Shown here: piece by piece, positions 9,060-18,221 of the stretch | Numbering within the stretch: the stretch's first letter is position 1 | Layout: each line of letters opens with the position of its first letter | From: Hyphomicrobiales bacterium | Lineage (GTDB): Bacteria; Pseudomonadota; Alphaproteobacteria; Rhizobiales; Xanthobacteraceae | Direction of reading: 5' to 3' | DNA: 47,985 bases | NCBI GenBank assembly: GCA_019075925.1 | Contig: JAGXAC010000003.1 | Coordinates: forward strand, 1-47,985 | Notes under the pieces: generated by a model | Database searches by the model: none | What the model was told of the DNA's origin: nothing | What the model saw: only the letters and a program-made list of their open reading frames with translations | Program-made: the position numbers and the translations under genes

Positions 9060-10724
9060 TCAACTCGCGGCGCGGATCAGACGCTCGGCGGCGGCGCGGG
9101 CTTCGGCGGTGATTTCGGCGCCAGCAAGCATGCGGGCGATCTCCTCGCATCGGCGCTCGGCCTTCAGTTCGGCGACGCGGGTGGCGACCCGTTTGCCTTT
9201 GGCGAGCGCATCTTTGCTGATGAGGTAATGGCGGTCGGCGCGCGCCGCCACTTGCGGGGCGTGCGTCACGGCGATCACCTGCACGCCGGAGGCGAGCCGC
9301 GCCAGCCGCACACCGATGGCGTCCGCAATGGCGCCGCCGACGCCGGTGTCGATTTCATCGAAGATCAAGGTGGGCGCCGAACCCCGGTCGGCAAGCACCA
9401 CCTTGAGCGCCAGCAGGAAGCGCGCGAGTTCGCCGCCGGAAGCAACCTTCATCAGCGGCCCAGGCCGCGTACCCGGATTGGTGCGCACCCAGAATTCGAC
9501 CCGGTCGAGCCCGTTGGGCCCTTCGGCTTCCGCCTCGATCAGCGTGGAAAATTGTGCCCGCTCGAGCCGCATCGGCTTAAGTTCGGCGTTGACCGCTTTG
9601 TCGAGCGCGGTTGCAGCGCGCCGCCGCTCGGCCGCCTGCGCCTCCGCCGCCTGCCGAAAACGCAGCAGTGCAGCCTTCGCATCCGCTTCCAGCGCGGCCA
9701 ACCGCTCCGCGCCGGCATCGATCAGTCCCAGATCGCTTTCATAGCGATGCGCCAATGCGGCGAGTTGATCCACCTGTACGTTGTATTTGCGGCCGGCAGC
9801 GCGCAGCGCGAACAAACGCTCTTCGATGCGCTCGAGTTCGGCCGGATCGTAGTCCGCCACGCGCAGCGCATGTTCGAGGTGCGTGCGTGCCTCCTCGAGC
9901 GCGGTCAAAGCGGCATCGATCGCCTTCGCCACCGGCTCGATCAGCGCTCGAGCCTGTGCCGCGCGCCGCTCCAGTCGCCGCACGGCCGTAGCGAGCGCCG
10001 GCACCGGCGATTGAGCGCCGCTGAGCGTGTCGTGCGTCGCGCGCAGATCTTCGGCGGACTTTTCCGCTTGCATCATGACGGCACGCCGCTCCGCGAGTGC
10101 GGTTTCCTCGCCGATTTGCGGCGCCAGACGGCCAAGTTCATCGACGGCATGGCGCAACCAGTCGGCTTCGCGGCGCGCGCGCTCGACTTCGGCGCGATGC
10201 GCTTCAACCGCAGTTTCGTGCGCACGCCGCTCATTCCACAACCGGCGCACCTCGGCGGCGCGGTCGTCCAGGGTGCCGAAGGCGTCGAGCAGCGCACGGT
10301 GGGTCGCAGCCTCGACAAAGGCACGCTCGTCGTGCTGGCCGTGGATTTCGACCAGTGCGGCACCGAGCGCGCGCAAAACTTGCGCGCTGACCGGCTGGTC
10401 GTTGACGAAAGCGCGCGTGCGGCCGTCGGCGAATTGCACGCGGCGCAGGATCAGTTCGTCTTCCGCCACAAGGTCGTTGTCGGCGAGCAACCGCCGCGCC
10501 GGATGATGTTTGCCGATTTCGAATCCGGCGGTGACTTGCCCCTGCTCGGCCCCCTCGCGCACCAGCGCTGCGTCACCGCGCGCGCCGAGTGCCAGCGCGA
10601 ACGCGTCCAGCAGGATCGATTTGCCGGCGCCGGTCTCGCCGGTGAGCACGGCAAGGCCGGCGCCAAAATCGATATCCAGGCGATCGATCAGGACAATGTC
10701 GCGGATGGAGAGGCGTGCGAGCAT
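9060..10724 (-). CDS. recN: DNA repair protein RecN
   Basis: RecN is an SMC-like ATPase that acts early in double-strand break repair. The 554-aa protein has Walker A GETGAGKS at 29-36, the QxHE-type motif in EIHGQHDE, a long central coiled coil (about 155-370, rich in Ala, Glu and Arg), an ABC signature region (KVASGGELARFLLALK) and Walker B LIFDEIDTGVGG, followed by VIAVTHAPQVAA. It lies between bamD (85 bp upstream) and ligA (9 bp downstream). This bamD-recN-ligA order is standard in Rhizobiales. Confidence 0.97.
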   Translation of the reverse strand: MLARLSIRDIVLIDRLDIDFGAGLAVLTGETGAGKSILLDAFALALGARGDAALVREGAEQGQVTAGFEIGKHHPARRLLADNDLVAEDELILRRVQFADGRTRAFVNDQPVSAQVLRALGAALVEIHGQHDERAFVEAATHRALLDAFGTLDDRAAEVRRLWNERRAHETAVEAHRAEVERARREADWLRHAVDELGRLAPQIGEETALAERRAVMMQAEKSAEDLRATHDTLSGAQSPVPALATAVRRLERRAAQARALIEPVAKAIDAALTALEEARTHLEHALRVADYDPAELERIEERLFALRAAGRKYNVQVDQLAALAHRYESDLGLIDAGAERLAALEADAKAALLRFRQAAEAQAAERRRAATALDKAVNAELKPMRLERAQFSTLIEAEAEGPNGLDRVEFWVRTNPGTRPGPLMKVASGGELARFLLALKVVLADRGSAPTLIFDEIDTGVGGAIADAIGVRLARLASGVQVIAVTHAPQVAARADRHYLISKDALAKGKRVATRVAELKAERRCEEIARMLAGAEITAEARAAAERLIRAAS

Positions 10725-10809
10725 AATGGGGTGCCCGGGCGGAAGAACCGGAACGGATGATAGTGATGATTCCCGGTCCTGTCGTCGGTTCTCCGCCGTC
10801 GACCGCGTT

Positions 10810-11667
10810 CTAGCCCAGGCCCTTGAACGCGCGGCTCAGCCATGACGCCTTGTTTTCGTTCGGCTCGACGCCGGCGGATTTCATCAGCCGGTAAGCGTCT
10901 TTGTACCAGGGGCTGTCGGGGAAATTGTGTCCGAGCACCGCAGCCGCGGTTTGCGCTTCATCGACGATGCCGATCGAAAGATAGGCCTCGGTCAGACGCT
11001 CCAACGCCTCCTCGACCTCACGCGTGGTTTGGTATTGCGTCACCACGACTTTGAAACGGTTGATGGCGCCGGTGAAGTCGTGCTTCTTCAGGTAGAAGCG
11101 ACCGATCTCCATTTCTTTGCCGGCAAGCTGATCGCGCGCGATGTCGATTTTTTTCTTGGCGTTGAGCGCATATTCGGTGTCCGGATATTTGCGCACCACT
11201 TCCGCAAGCGCCGATATCGCCTTGTCGGCGCGCGCCTGATCGTGAAAGACGTCCGGAATCTGGTCGTAATAGGAAACGCCAATCAGATACTGCGCATAGG
11301 CCGCGTCCGGACTGCCCGGATGCAGCGTCACATAACGTTTGGCCGCGTTGATGCAGTCATCGTATTTCTGCGCCTTGTAGTAGGAATAAGCCGACATCAA
11401 CAGCGCCTTGCGCGCCCAGTCGGAATATGGATTTTCGCGGTCGACCTGATCGAATTTCTTGGCGGCATCGTCGTATTCCTGCTTGTTGTTGAGCAGGAAA
11501 AGACCCTCGTTGTAGAGCTTATCGGCGGAGCCTTCCGGAACGGCATCCTCATCCTTGCTGAGCATGCTGCAGCCCAGAATGGGCACGGCAATCAGCAATG
11601 CCGATATGCTGGCGAGCGCATGTAGCCTACGCCCGGACCGCCACGATCCCTCTAACCACCGCATCAT
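10810..11667 (-). CDS. bamD: Outer membrane assembly lipoprotein BamD
   Basis: BamD is a TPR lipoprotein of the BAM complex that inserts beta-barrel proteins in the outer membrane. Starting at the first of two adjacent ATGs (11667; the second is 11664), the 285-aa product has a basic N-region, a hydrophobic core and the lipobox ILGC with acylated Cys33. TPR-like repeats follow (ADKLYNEGLFLLNN, SDWARKALLMSAYSYYKAQ, SPDAAYAQYLIGVSYYDQ, TREVEEALERLTEAYLSIG). The open frame extends 29 codons further upstream, but those residues precede the signal peptide and are rejected. The gene lies 138 bp after lpxC. Confidence 0.93.
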   Translation of the reverse strand: MMRWLEGSWRSGRRLHALASISALLIAVPILGCSMLSKDEDAVPEGSADKLYNEGLFLLNNKQEYDDAAKKFDQVDRENPYSDWARKALLMSAYSYYKAQKYDDCINAAKRYVTLHPGSPDAAYAQYLIGVSYYDQIPDVFHDQARADKAISALAEVVRKYPDTEYALNAKKKIDIARDQLAGKEMEIGRFYLKKHDFTGAINRFKVVVTQYQTTREVEEALERLTEAYLSIGIVDEAQTAAAVLGHNFPDSPWYKDAYRLMKSAGVEPNENKASWLSRAFKGLG

Positions 11668-11805
11668 GACCGTAATGAAAATCCCGTCCGCAGCAGCAGC
11701 ATAAGCGCCGTTCCGCCGCGCCTCACGCGGGGGCAGTATACCCGGCGACCCCAATGCTGATTAAGCCGATAATCGGCCTGGATTAAGGCAAAAAACTTAA
11801 CGAAA

Positions 11806-12771
11806 TCAAGAGATGTCGGGGCCGTAGGCCACCGTTGCGAAGCCAGCCGCAATGTCGGCATGGCCGCGAGCGCGCCGCAGCGGCTCTTCCAATTCGCTAT
11901 AGGTCCAGGCGCTCGAATCGGCCATCAGCGCCGTGACTACGGCGTGATTGAGCTTATGGCCTCCGCGTACCGACCGATACGCGGCCATCAACGGAGCACC
12001 GGCGAGCGCCAGGTCGCCGACGGCATCGACAATCTTGTGACGAACGAACTCGTCGGGAAAGCGCATTCCGTCACTGTTAAGGACCCGGTTTTCCGCCACC
12101 ACAACGGTATTTTCGAACGAGGCGCCCAGCGCGTAGCCGGCGCTCCAAAGCTTGGCCACGTCGCGCATGAAGCCGAAGGTACGCGCGCGCGCCAGATCGC
12201 GGCGGAAGAGTTGCGGCTCAATGTCGAGCGCGAAGCTCTGTCGACCAATCGGTGAATCGGCGAACTCGATCTCAGCCTCGACGCGCAGGCCGCGCCCGTA
12301 GGGGCGCAGTTCACCATAGCAGCCGTCGGCATTGACCCGTACCGGCCTCAGTACCTTGATGTACCGGCGAGCCGCCGACAGGGTTTCGATACCGGCCTGA
12401 TCGATAGCCTCGACGAAGGGCGCGGCACTGCCATCCATGATCGGGACTTCGGGACCGTCCACTTCAACGACAGCGTTATCGACGCCGAGAGCGTATAACG
12501 CAGCGAGGATATGTTCCGTGGTCGAAACCGCCGGCCCCTCACGATCGCCAAGGACGGTGGCGAATTCGGTTGCCGTCACCGAGCGAAAACTGGCCGAAAG
12601 CTGACGGTCATTCCCGCCGTCAATTCCGCCACGCCAGAAGACGATGCCGGAATCCGCTTCGGCCGGATGAAGGGTAGCAGTAACGGGGGAACCTGAATGC
12701 ACGCCGACGCCGGATACACTGACTTGCTCGCGCAGCGTCGTTTGCCTGCCGGCGTCCGTACCCCTTGTCAT
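11806..12771 (-). CDS. lpxC: UDP-3-O-acyl-N-acetylglucosamine deacetylase LpxC
   Basis: LpxC catalyses the committed step of lipid A synthesis in the cytoplasm. The start at 12771 gives 321 aa, close to the family norm, and has GAGGTG 7 nt upstream; the frame stays open 59 codons further but without similarity. Zinc and catalytic residues are visible: TTEH (His87), VDGPEVPIMDGSA, HKIVDAVGD (His245, Asp249) and GGHKLNH (His272 as general acid). It follows ftsZ across a terminator and a 290-bp leader, so it probably has its own promoter. The ftsZ-lpxC pairing is standard. Confidence 0.95.
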   Translation of the reverse strand: MTRGTDAGRQTTLREQVSVSGVGVHSGSPVTATLHPAEADSGIVFWRGGIDGGNDRQLSASFRSVTATEFATVLGDREGPAVSTTEHILAALYALGVDNAVVEVDGPEVPIMDGSAAPFVEAIDQAGIETLSAARRYIKVLRPVRVNADGCYGELRPYGRGLRVEAEIEFADSPIGRQSFALDIEPQLFRRDLARARTFGFMRDVAKLWSAGYALGASFENTVVVAENRVLNSDGMRFPDEFVRHKIVDAVGDLALAGAPLMAAYRSVRGGHKLNHAVVTALMADSSAWTYSELEEPLRRARGHADIAAGFATVAYGPDIS

Positions 12772-13100
12772 GCCCTGCACCTCATAGCCGGATCGCATTG
12801 GGCAATCGGCTAACCCCAACTTGAGCAACACGAAGGGTCTGTAAGAGGGGCCGTTCGCCAGCGGCAAGACCCCAATGCACCAAACCCCCGTTGCACGCCC
12901 CCGAAAGCGACCAGACCATACTGACCACGCACTTTCCGGCCAACTCACGGTTTCTTACCAAGTGTTACCTTTTTTGGTCGAACTTTTGCCCTTGGAATAG
13001 CCAAAACCGGCAGTCGCGGATATGCACTCTTCCGGCCGGGTAAGCGAAAGGGCATCAAGCCGAATCTATTATAAGTTATTAAATTCAAATACTTAGTTTC
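12772..13100 (-). promoter_or_regulatory. lpxC leader with a possible promoter
   Basis: About 330 bp separate the ftsZ terminator from lpxC. Positions 13061-13110 are strikingly AT-rich for this genome. On the minus strand they include a perfect TATAAT at 13073-13068. No good -35 is present at 16-18 bp; the nearest TTGAAT is only 9 bp upstream of it. If that -10 is used, the transcript has a leader of about 290 nt. The rest of the region has no coding signal. Confidence 0.3.
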
Positions 13101-13137
13101 TAAACAAAACCACGCCGCGGTCGCGGCCGCGGCGTGG
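13101..13137 (-). terminator. Rho-independent terminator of ftsZ
   Basis: A perfect 11-bp stem (CCACGCCGCGG at 13110-13120 with CCGCGGCGTGG at 13127-13137, 6-nt loop) is followed on the minus strand by TTTTGTTTA. It starts 22 nt after the ftsZ stop codon and separates the mur-fts genes from lpxC. Confidence 0.88.
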
Positions 13138-13158
13138 AACCTCAATTGGTACGATTCT

Positions 13159-14868
13159 TCAATTCGCCTGCCGGCGCAGGAAGGCCGGGATGTCGAGCTG
13201 ATCCTCCTCCACACGGTTATGCACAGGGGCCGGCCGGCCGTGCTGGTCCAGGCCCTGCGGAGCCGCGCGCTTGGCGTATTCGGAGACCGGTTCCTGGCGC
13301 GATTCTGGCCGCCCCGTGGGTCGCCCCGGCAGCCGTTCGGCCGCCGGCGGCAGGGGCGGCGCCGTGCGCGGCGCCGCCGGCGCGGCTTCCTCATCCTCGC
13401 GCCGGCCGAGACCAACCGCTGCCAAGCGCTGCAACAGGGTCATCCGCCGCCTTTCCGGGTGGTGCTCCTCGGAAAGCTCGCCGCGTCGGGCACGAATCTC
13501 GTTTTGCGCGGGAACCGGCAGTTCGTCGATGCGCGGCATGCGCGCGCGCACCGGCATCCGTTCCGGTTGCGGAGGAATAAACGCTTCCGGCTCGGGCTGC
13601 TCCGGCTGTTCCGGCTCGCTCGCCGGCGGATCCATGAACAGCGTGGGCTTCTGACCGAGCGGGCGAATGGTCACGTCGTGAGCAGACTGCGGCAGGATCG
13701 CTGCCGCCATCGCGGCTTTGGCCGATTCAATCGAGTCGTTGACCGAGGCGGGCGTCACCGGCGCCGGAGCAGCGGCGACCGGCCGGACCACTTCCGATTT
13801 CTCCACCGGCTCCGGCTGCTTGGCGGTTTCGGCGCGCAGCCCCTTGGTGACGGCCGCAATCCGCATTTCCGAATCCGCGGCCGGCGAACGTTGCGCCGCC
13901 AGGCTATGATCGATGCCGGTGGCGACGACCGAAACGCGAATGATGCCATCAAGGTTCTCGTCGAAGGTCGCACCGACGATGATGTTGGCATCCTGATCGA
14001 CTTCTTCGCGAATCCGCGTTGCCGCCTCGTCGACTTCGTAGAGCGTAAGATCGCGGCCGCCGGTGATGGAGATGAGAAGGCCTTTGGCGCCTTTCATCGA
14101 CGCGTCGTCGATCAACGGATTGGAGATCGCCGCTTCGGCGGCGGCCAGTGCCCGCTTTTCGCCCTCGGCCTCACCGGTACCCATCATCGCCTTGCCCATT
14201 TCGCGCATGACCGCGCGCACGTCGGCGAAATCGAGGTTGATCAGGCCTTCCTTGACCATCAAGTCGGTGATGCAGGCAACGCCGGAATACAGCACCTGGT
14301 CGGCCATCGCGAAGGCATCGGCGAAAGTCGTCTTCTCGTTCGCCACCCGGAACAGATTCTGGTTCGGGATGATCAGCAATGTGTCGACGCACTTTTGCAG
14401 TTCCTGGATGCCGCCTTCGGCAATCCGCATCCGCCGCTGGCCCTCGAAATGGAACGGCTTGGTGACGACGCCGACGGTGAGAATGCCGGTCTCCTGCGCC
14501 GCCCGGGCGATGACCGGGGCCGCGCCGGTGCCGGTGCCGCCGCCCATGCCGGCGGTCACGAACACCATGTGCGCACCGGACAGGTGATCGCGAATTTCGT
14601 CGATCACTTCTTCGGCTGCCGCGCGGCCGACGTCGGGTTGCGAACCGGCGCCCAGACCTTCGGTAACCTGCGTGCCCATTTGAATGATGCGCTCGGCCTT
14701 CGACATCGTGAGCGCCTGCGCGTCGGTATTTGCGACAACGAAATCGACGCCCTGGAGACCAGCGTTGATCATGTTGTTGACGGCGTTGCCGCCGGCGCCG
14801 CCGACGCCGAATACGGTTATACGCGGCTTGAGCTCACGGATATCGGGTATCTTCAGGTTGATGGTCAT
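13159..14868 (-). CDS. ftsZ: Cell division GTPase FtsZ
   Basis: FtsZ is the tubulin homologue that forms the division ring. The start at 14868 ([10 protein letters not shown]) has GAAGAGG 6 nt upstream and gives 569 aa. The frame remains open for 108 more codons into ftsA, but those residues are not FtsZ-like. The nucleotide-binding loop [13 protein letters not shown] is at 21-33, the tubulin signature GGGTGTG at 109-115, and the T7 region contains [11 protein letters not shown]. After about residue 320 comes a long Pro/Arg/Glu-rich intrinsically disordered linker of some 230 residues, ending in the conserved peptide [12 protein letters not shown] that binds FtsA. The long linker is typical of rhizobia. 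Confidence 0.97.
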   Translation of the reverse strand: MTINLKIPDIRELKPRITVFGVGGAGGNAVNNMINAGLQGVDFVVANTDAQALTMSKAERIIQMGTQVTEGLGAGSQPDVGRAAAEEVIDEIRDHLSGAHMVFVTAGMGGGTGTGAAPVIARAAQETGILTVGVVTKPFHFEGQRRMRIAEGGIQELQKCVDTLLIIPNQNLFRVANEKTTFADAFAMADQVLYSGVACITDLMVKEGLINLDFADVRAVMREMGKAMMGTGEAEGEKRALAAAEAAISNPLIDDASMKGAKGLLISITGGRDLTLYEVDEAATRIREEVDQDANIIVGATFDENLDGIIRVSVVATGIDHSLAAQRSPAADSEMRIAAVTKGLRAETAKQPEPVEKSEVVRPVAAAPAPVTPASVNDSIESAKAAMAAAILPQSAHDVTIRPLGQKPTLFMDPPASEPEQPEQPEPEAFIPPQPERMPVRARMPRIDELPVPAQNEIRARRGELSEEHHPERRRMTLLQRLAAVGLGRREDEEAAPAAPRTAPPLPPAAERLPGRPTGRPESRQEPVSEYAKRAAPQGLDQHGRPAPVHNRVEEDQLDIPAFLRRQAN

Positions 14869-14965
14869 GGTTGCCTCTTCTTTCCTGCACGGGCGCGTTC
14901 GACGCCCGGCCCCGGCCAGTCCGGCACTGGCCGTTGTGATGATTTGGTCGCGCGTCTGGGGGCCA

Positions 14966-16288
14966 TCAGAAACTTTCGCGCAGCCACTGTCCGACCCGAG
15001 CGATGTAGCCGCCCGTGCCATTTGCCAAATGTCGCCGATTGCGTGCTTCGAAATATTCGAGATGCGCCGCCTGCGGATAAACCAAAAGTCCGGTCGCTGC
15101 GGCAAATGCCGCGCCCTTGGCCGCATCCGGCAGTCCGGCAATTCCAAGCGGGCGGCCGATACGCACCGGCCGTTTGAGAACTTGCGATGCAAGCTCGGAC
15201 AATCCGGTCATCTGACTCGCGCCACCGGTAAGGATCACGCATCCGCGCGGCTCGCCGGCGAACGACGATGCCGCCAGGCGGTCACGCACCATTTCCAGAA
15301 TTTCTTCGACACGCGGCCTGATGATGTGTCCGAGCACCGACCGCGGCACGAATTGTGTCTGCTCGCGTTCATCTTCGCCGATTGGCGGCACCGTAATCAT
15401 GTCGCGTTCGTCTGATCCTCCGATCAGGACACTGCCATAAAACGTTTTGATTCGCTCGGCGTGGGCGACGCTCGTGTTTACTCCGCGCGCGATGTCAAGG
15501 GTGACGTTGTGCCCGCCCACAGCGAAACCTTGCGAGTGAACGAAACGGCCGCCAAGAAACACCGCCGTGGTCGTCGTGCCAGCACCCATATCGACGACGG
15601 CCGCGCCCAGATCGGCCTCATCGTCGGCCAGCACGGAAAGCGCCGACACGTATGGGCCCGCGACCATCGCCTCGATGTCGAGGTGACAGCGCTCCACCGC
15701 GAGCATCAGGTTGCGCGCGGCGGCGATGTCGGTGGTGGCGACATGCATGTCGACGCCGAACCGCTCGCCAAGCATGCCGCGCGGATCGCGGATGCCGTTG
15801 CCGCCATCGATGGAGTAGCCGATCGGCAGCGAATGCAGGATCGCGCGCCCCTCGCGCAAAGAGTGGCGATGACCAGCGCTCAACACGCGGGCAATATCGC
15901 CTTCGGTCACGGCGCCGCCAGCGATTTTGATTTCAGCAGCCAACAAATCGCTCGCCAGCCGGCCGGCCGAGACCGACAACACGACCGATTCAATTTCCAC
16001 CGAGGCCATACGCTCGGCGGCGTCCACTGCCTGCCGGATCGACTCTTCGGCTTGCGCCAGATTGACCACGCCGCCCGCTTTGGTGCCGCGCGCGGCGGCA
16101 TGCCCGAAGCCCACCACCTCGATGGCGTGGGTTCTGCGGGTCAACACTTGCTGCGGCGGATGCGGCCGTAATCGGGCGATCAGACAGGCGATCTTGCTCG
16201 AGCCGATGTCGAGGGCGGCGATCAACGCGTTCTTACGTGGCGAAACCGGCTTCATCTTGGGCGTAAGACCGTAAGAGAGGGCGCTCAT
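14966..16288 (-). CDS. ftsA: Cell division protein FtsA
   Basis: FtsA is an actin-like ATPase that tethers FtsZ filaments to the membrane and recruits the divisome. The 440-aa protein has phosphate-1 [13 protein letters not shown] (about 26-38), the 1C subdomain near 100-190, phosphate-2 [15 protein letters not shown], and the adenosine motif [12 protein letters not shown]. It ends in a C-terminal amphipathic helix, [11 protein letters not shown], that would anchor in the membrane. Its ATG overlaps the ftsQ stop by 4 nt, indicating translational coupling. It lies 97 bp before ftsZ. Confidence 0.96.
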   Translation of the reverse strand: MSALSYGLTPKMKPVSPRKNALIAALDIGSSKIACLIARLRPHPPQQVLTRRTHAIEVVGFGHAAARGTKAGGVVNLAQAEESIRQAVDAAERMASVEIESVVLSVSAGRLASDLLAAEIKIAGGAVTEGDIARVLSAGHRHSLREGRAILHSLPIGYSIDGGNGIRDPRGMLGERFGVDMHVATTDIAAARNLMLAVERCHLDIEAMVAGPYVSALSVLADDEADLGAAVVDMGAGTTTTAVFLGGRFVHSQGFAVGGHNVTLDIARGVNTSVAHAERIKTFYGSVLIGGSDERDMITVPPIGEDEREQTQFVPRSVLGHIIRPRVEEILEMVRDRLAASSFAGEPRGCVILTGGASQMTGLSELASQVLKRPVRIGRPLGIAGLPDAAKGAAFAAATGLLVYPQAAHLEYFEARNRRHLANGTGGYIARVGQWLRESF

Positions 16289-17259
16289 GCGTCGCCTCCC
16301 TTTTTCTTCTTGTCCTTCGCCTTGAGGGCGTCCTCACGCGCCTGCGCCGCAGCATCCGAGAGCTGTACGCTGACCCGATCGGGCAGCCGCAGATCGACAG
16401 CGACGATGTCGCGCGAGAGAAGCTTCTTCTCGCGATCGAGCGCCACCAGCCGGTCGAGTGCCGGCGCGACGTTGCCTTCGGGCAAGCGTACGTCGATGCC
16501 ATTGGTAAGCCGAAGGTTCCAGCGCCGCTGCGCGACCAGGATCGATGCCCGCACGAGTGCGTGGATATCCGGGTAGCGATCGACGATGGCGAGGAAGTCC
16601 TTGGCCTGCCGTTCGGCACCGCGTCCGACCACGAGGGGCAAACTGCGATAGCGGTTTTCGACAAACGGTTCGAGTACGGTGCCATCGGCGGCGATGACGC
16701 TAAGGCGACCGTTTTCCTGCCACAGCGCGAAAGCTTGCCGTTCGATGACGGTAATCTGGAGCCGATCAGGATAGAGCTTGAGGATGGCCGCGTCGGCAAT
16801 CCACGGATTAGCCATCAAGCGGGCGCGTGCAGCATCGGCATCGAGGAAAAGAAGCGAGGCCCGCGCAGTCACCCCGGCGGTGGCCAGAACTTCCTCGCGA
16901 CTGACTTCCTTCGGTCCGGTCAGCGAAACAGCGGCAATACCAAAGCCAAGTGCGCTGGCAGCTTCGTCGCGGGCATCTTTCAGCCAGGCGACCACCTCGG
17001 CGGCGTGATTGCCGGCGATCACGCCGTAGCCAAGCGTGGCGGCCAGCAATAAAGCGGAAGCGGCGACACCGACGCCGGACGGCGGCGCCCGCACGATACG
17101 TGAGCGCCAGCGGCCGAAACGGCGGCGGTAATTGGTGAAGCCGGCAAAGCGGTCGAACGCGCGCGGATGCGACCGCCCGGCAATCGGCGCGCCAAGGTCT
17201 TCCGCCGCGTCTGGCCTCGACCGCGTCAGCGGTTGGTCGAGGCGTCCTCCACCATCCAT
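16285..17259 (-). CDS. ftsQ: Cell division protein FtsQ
   Basis: FtsQ is a bitopic divisome protein linking early and late division proteins. The 324-aa product has a long cytoplasmic N-terminus, one transmembrane helix at about 62-83, a POTRA domain at about 108-176 (ending in KLYPDRLQITVIERQAFALWQENG) and the FtsQ beta domain. The C-terminus is Lys-rich ([10 protein letters not shown]). The chosen start lies inside the 3' end of ddl (34-nt overlap), and an internal start is possible. The stop overlaps ftsA. Confidence 0.93.
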   Translation of the reverse strand: MDGGGRLDQPLTRSRPDAAEDLGAPIAGRSHPRAFDRFAGFTNYRRRFGRWRSRIVRAPPSGVGVAASALLLAATLGYGVIAGNHAAEVVAWLKDARDEAASALGFGIAAVSLTGPKEVSREEVLATAGVTARASLLFLDADAARARLMANPWIADAAILKLYPDRLQITVIERQAFALWQENGRLSVIAADGTVLEPFVENRYRSLPLVVGRGAERQAKDFLAIVDRYPDIHALVRASILVAQRRWNLRLTNGIDVRLPEGNVAPALDRLVALDREKKLLSRDIVAVDLRLPDRVSVQLSDAAAQAREDALKAKDKKKKGGDA

Positions 17260-18140
17260 CGCACCAGCTCGTCGAAGGTGATGCCCGCATACGCCGCAAG
17301 CTCCGGCACGAGCGAAGTTTCGGTCATGCCGGGTTGCGTATTGATCTCAAGACAGACCAGTGTTCCCGTTCCCCGATCGTCGTAACGGAAGTCCGCGCGG
17401 CTTACGCCGCGGCAGCCAAGCGCGCCGTGGGCAGCCAGACTCAATCTGCGGACTTCCTGGTAAACATTTGGTAAAATTTGCGCCGGCAGCAGGTGTTTGG
17501 AGCCGCCGGCGGCATATTTGGCCTCGTAATCATAGAAGCGTACCGTCGGCACGATCTCGATCACGTCCAGCGCGCGATCGCCAAGAACCGCGCAGGTCAG
17601 TTCCTTGCCCGGAATATAGCGTTCGATCAGCACCTTATCGCCGAACGCCCAATCGTCACGAAACAGTTCCTGCGGCGGATGCGGGTGTTGTTCGGTGACG
17701 ATAAACACTCCGACGCTCGAGCCTTCCGCCATGGGCTTGACCACGTAAGGCGGGGTCATCAGGTGCCGTTGCGCCGCTTCAAAGCGCGACGCCACCACAT
17801 CATCGGCAACCGGAATATCGGCGGCGCGGAACACCGCCTTGGCGTACCCCTTGTGCATGGCCAGCGCCGAGGCGAGCACGCCGGAGTGGCTGTAGGGGAT
17901 GCCGAGGACTTCGAGCACGCCCTGCAGGGTGCCGTCCTCGCCGGGCCGGCCGTGTAAAACGTTGAGGGCGACGTCCGGCGTGGCGGCCGTAAGGACCGCC
18001 GCCACGTCACGATTGACGTCGATTGCGGTAACCCGATAGCCGATGCGGGCCAGCGCGTCGGCACAGGCCCTGCCGGAACGCAGCGATATCTCGCGCTCGG
18101 CCGACCAGCCTCCCATCAGAACGGCGACGTGCTTGGCCAT
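17226..18140 (-). CDS. ddl: D-alanine--D-alanine ligase Ddl
   Basis: Ddl makes the D-Ala-D-Ala dipeptide that MurF adds to the peptidoglycan precursor. The 304-aa protein begins KHVAVLMGGWSAEREISLRSG, the N-terminal D-alanine site with its catalytic Glu and Ser. It continues with the ATP-grasp domain (YVVKPMAEGSSVGVF, FIPGKELTCAVLG) and the metal-binding end LEINTQPGMTETSL. It is the DdlB-type gene of dcw clusters, immediately before ftsQ, with which it overlaps. An 81-bp gap separates it from the monooxygenase gene. Confidence 0.95.
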   Translation of the reverse strand: MAKHVAVLMGGWSAEREISLRSGRACADALARIGYRVTAIDVNRDVAAVLTAATPDVALNVLHGRPGEDGTLQGVLEVLGIPYSHSGVLASALAMHKGYAKAVFRAADIPVADDVVASRFEAAQRHLMTPPYVVKPMAEGSSVGVFIVTEQHPHPPQELFRDDWAFGDKVLIERYIPGKELTCAVLGDRALDVIEIVPTVRFYDYEAKYAAGGSKHLLPAQILPNVYQEVRRLSLAAHGALGCRGVSRADFRYDDRGTGTLVCLEINTQPGMTETSLVPELAAYAGITFDELVRWMVEDASTNR

Positions 18141-18221
18141 ACCCCAGCCCGGTTCGTCAGCGATCCCCGCTGATTCGCTGGGTAACCAATAGAATCCACT
18201 ATTGGCGAAAAATCGAGAGTC

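Noticed and set aside
9228-10760. 510-codon open frame on the plus strand, antisense to recN
   Set aside because: The RecN frame carries all ATPase motifs; the antisense translation has none and reflects third-position GC bias.
13219-15177. 652-codon open frame on the plus strand, antisense to ftsZ
   Set aside because: It is a GC-rich mirror of ftsZ, with His/Arg/Gly-rich low-information translation and no domain or ribosome site.
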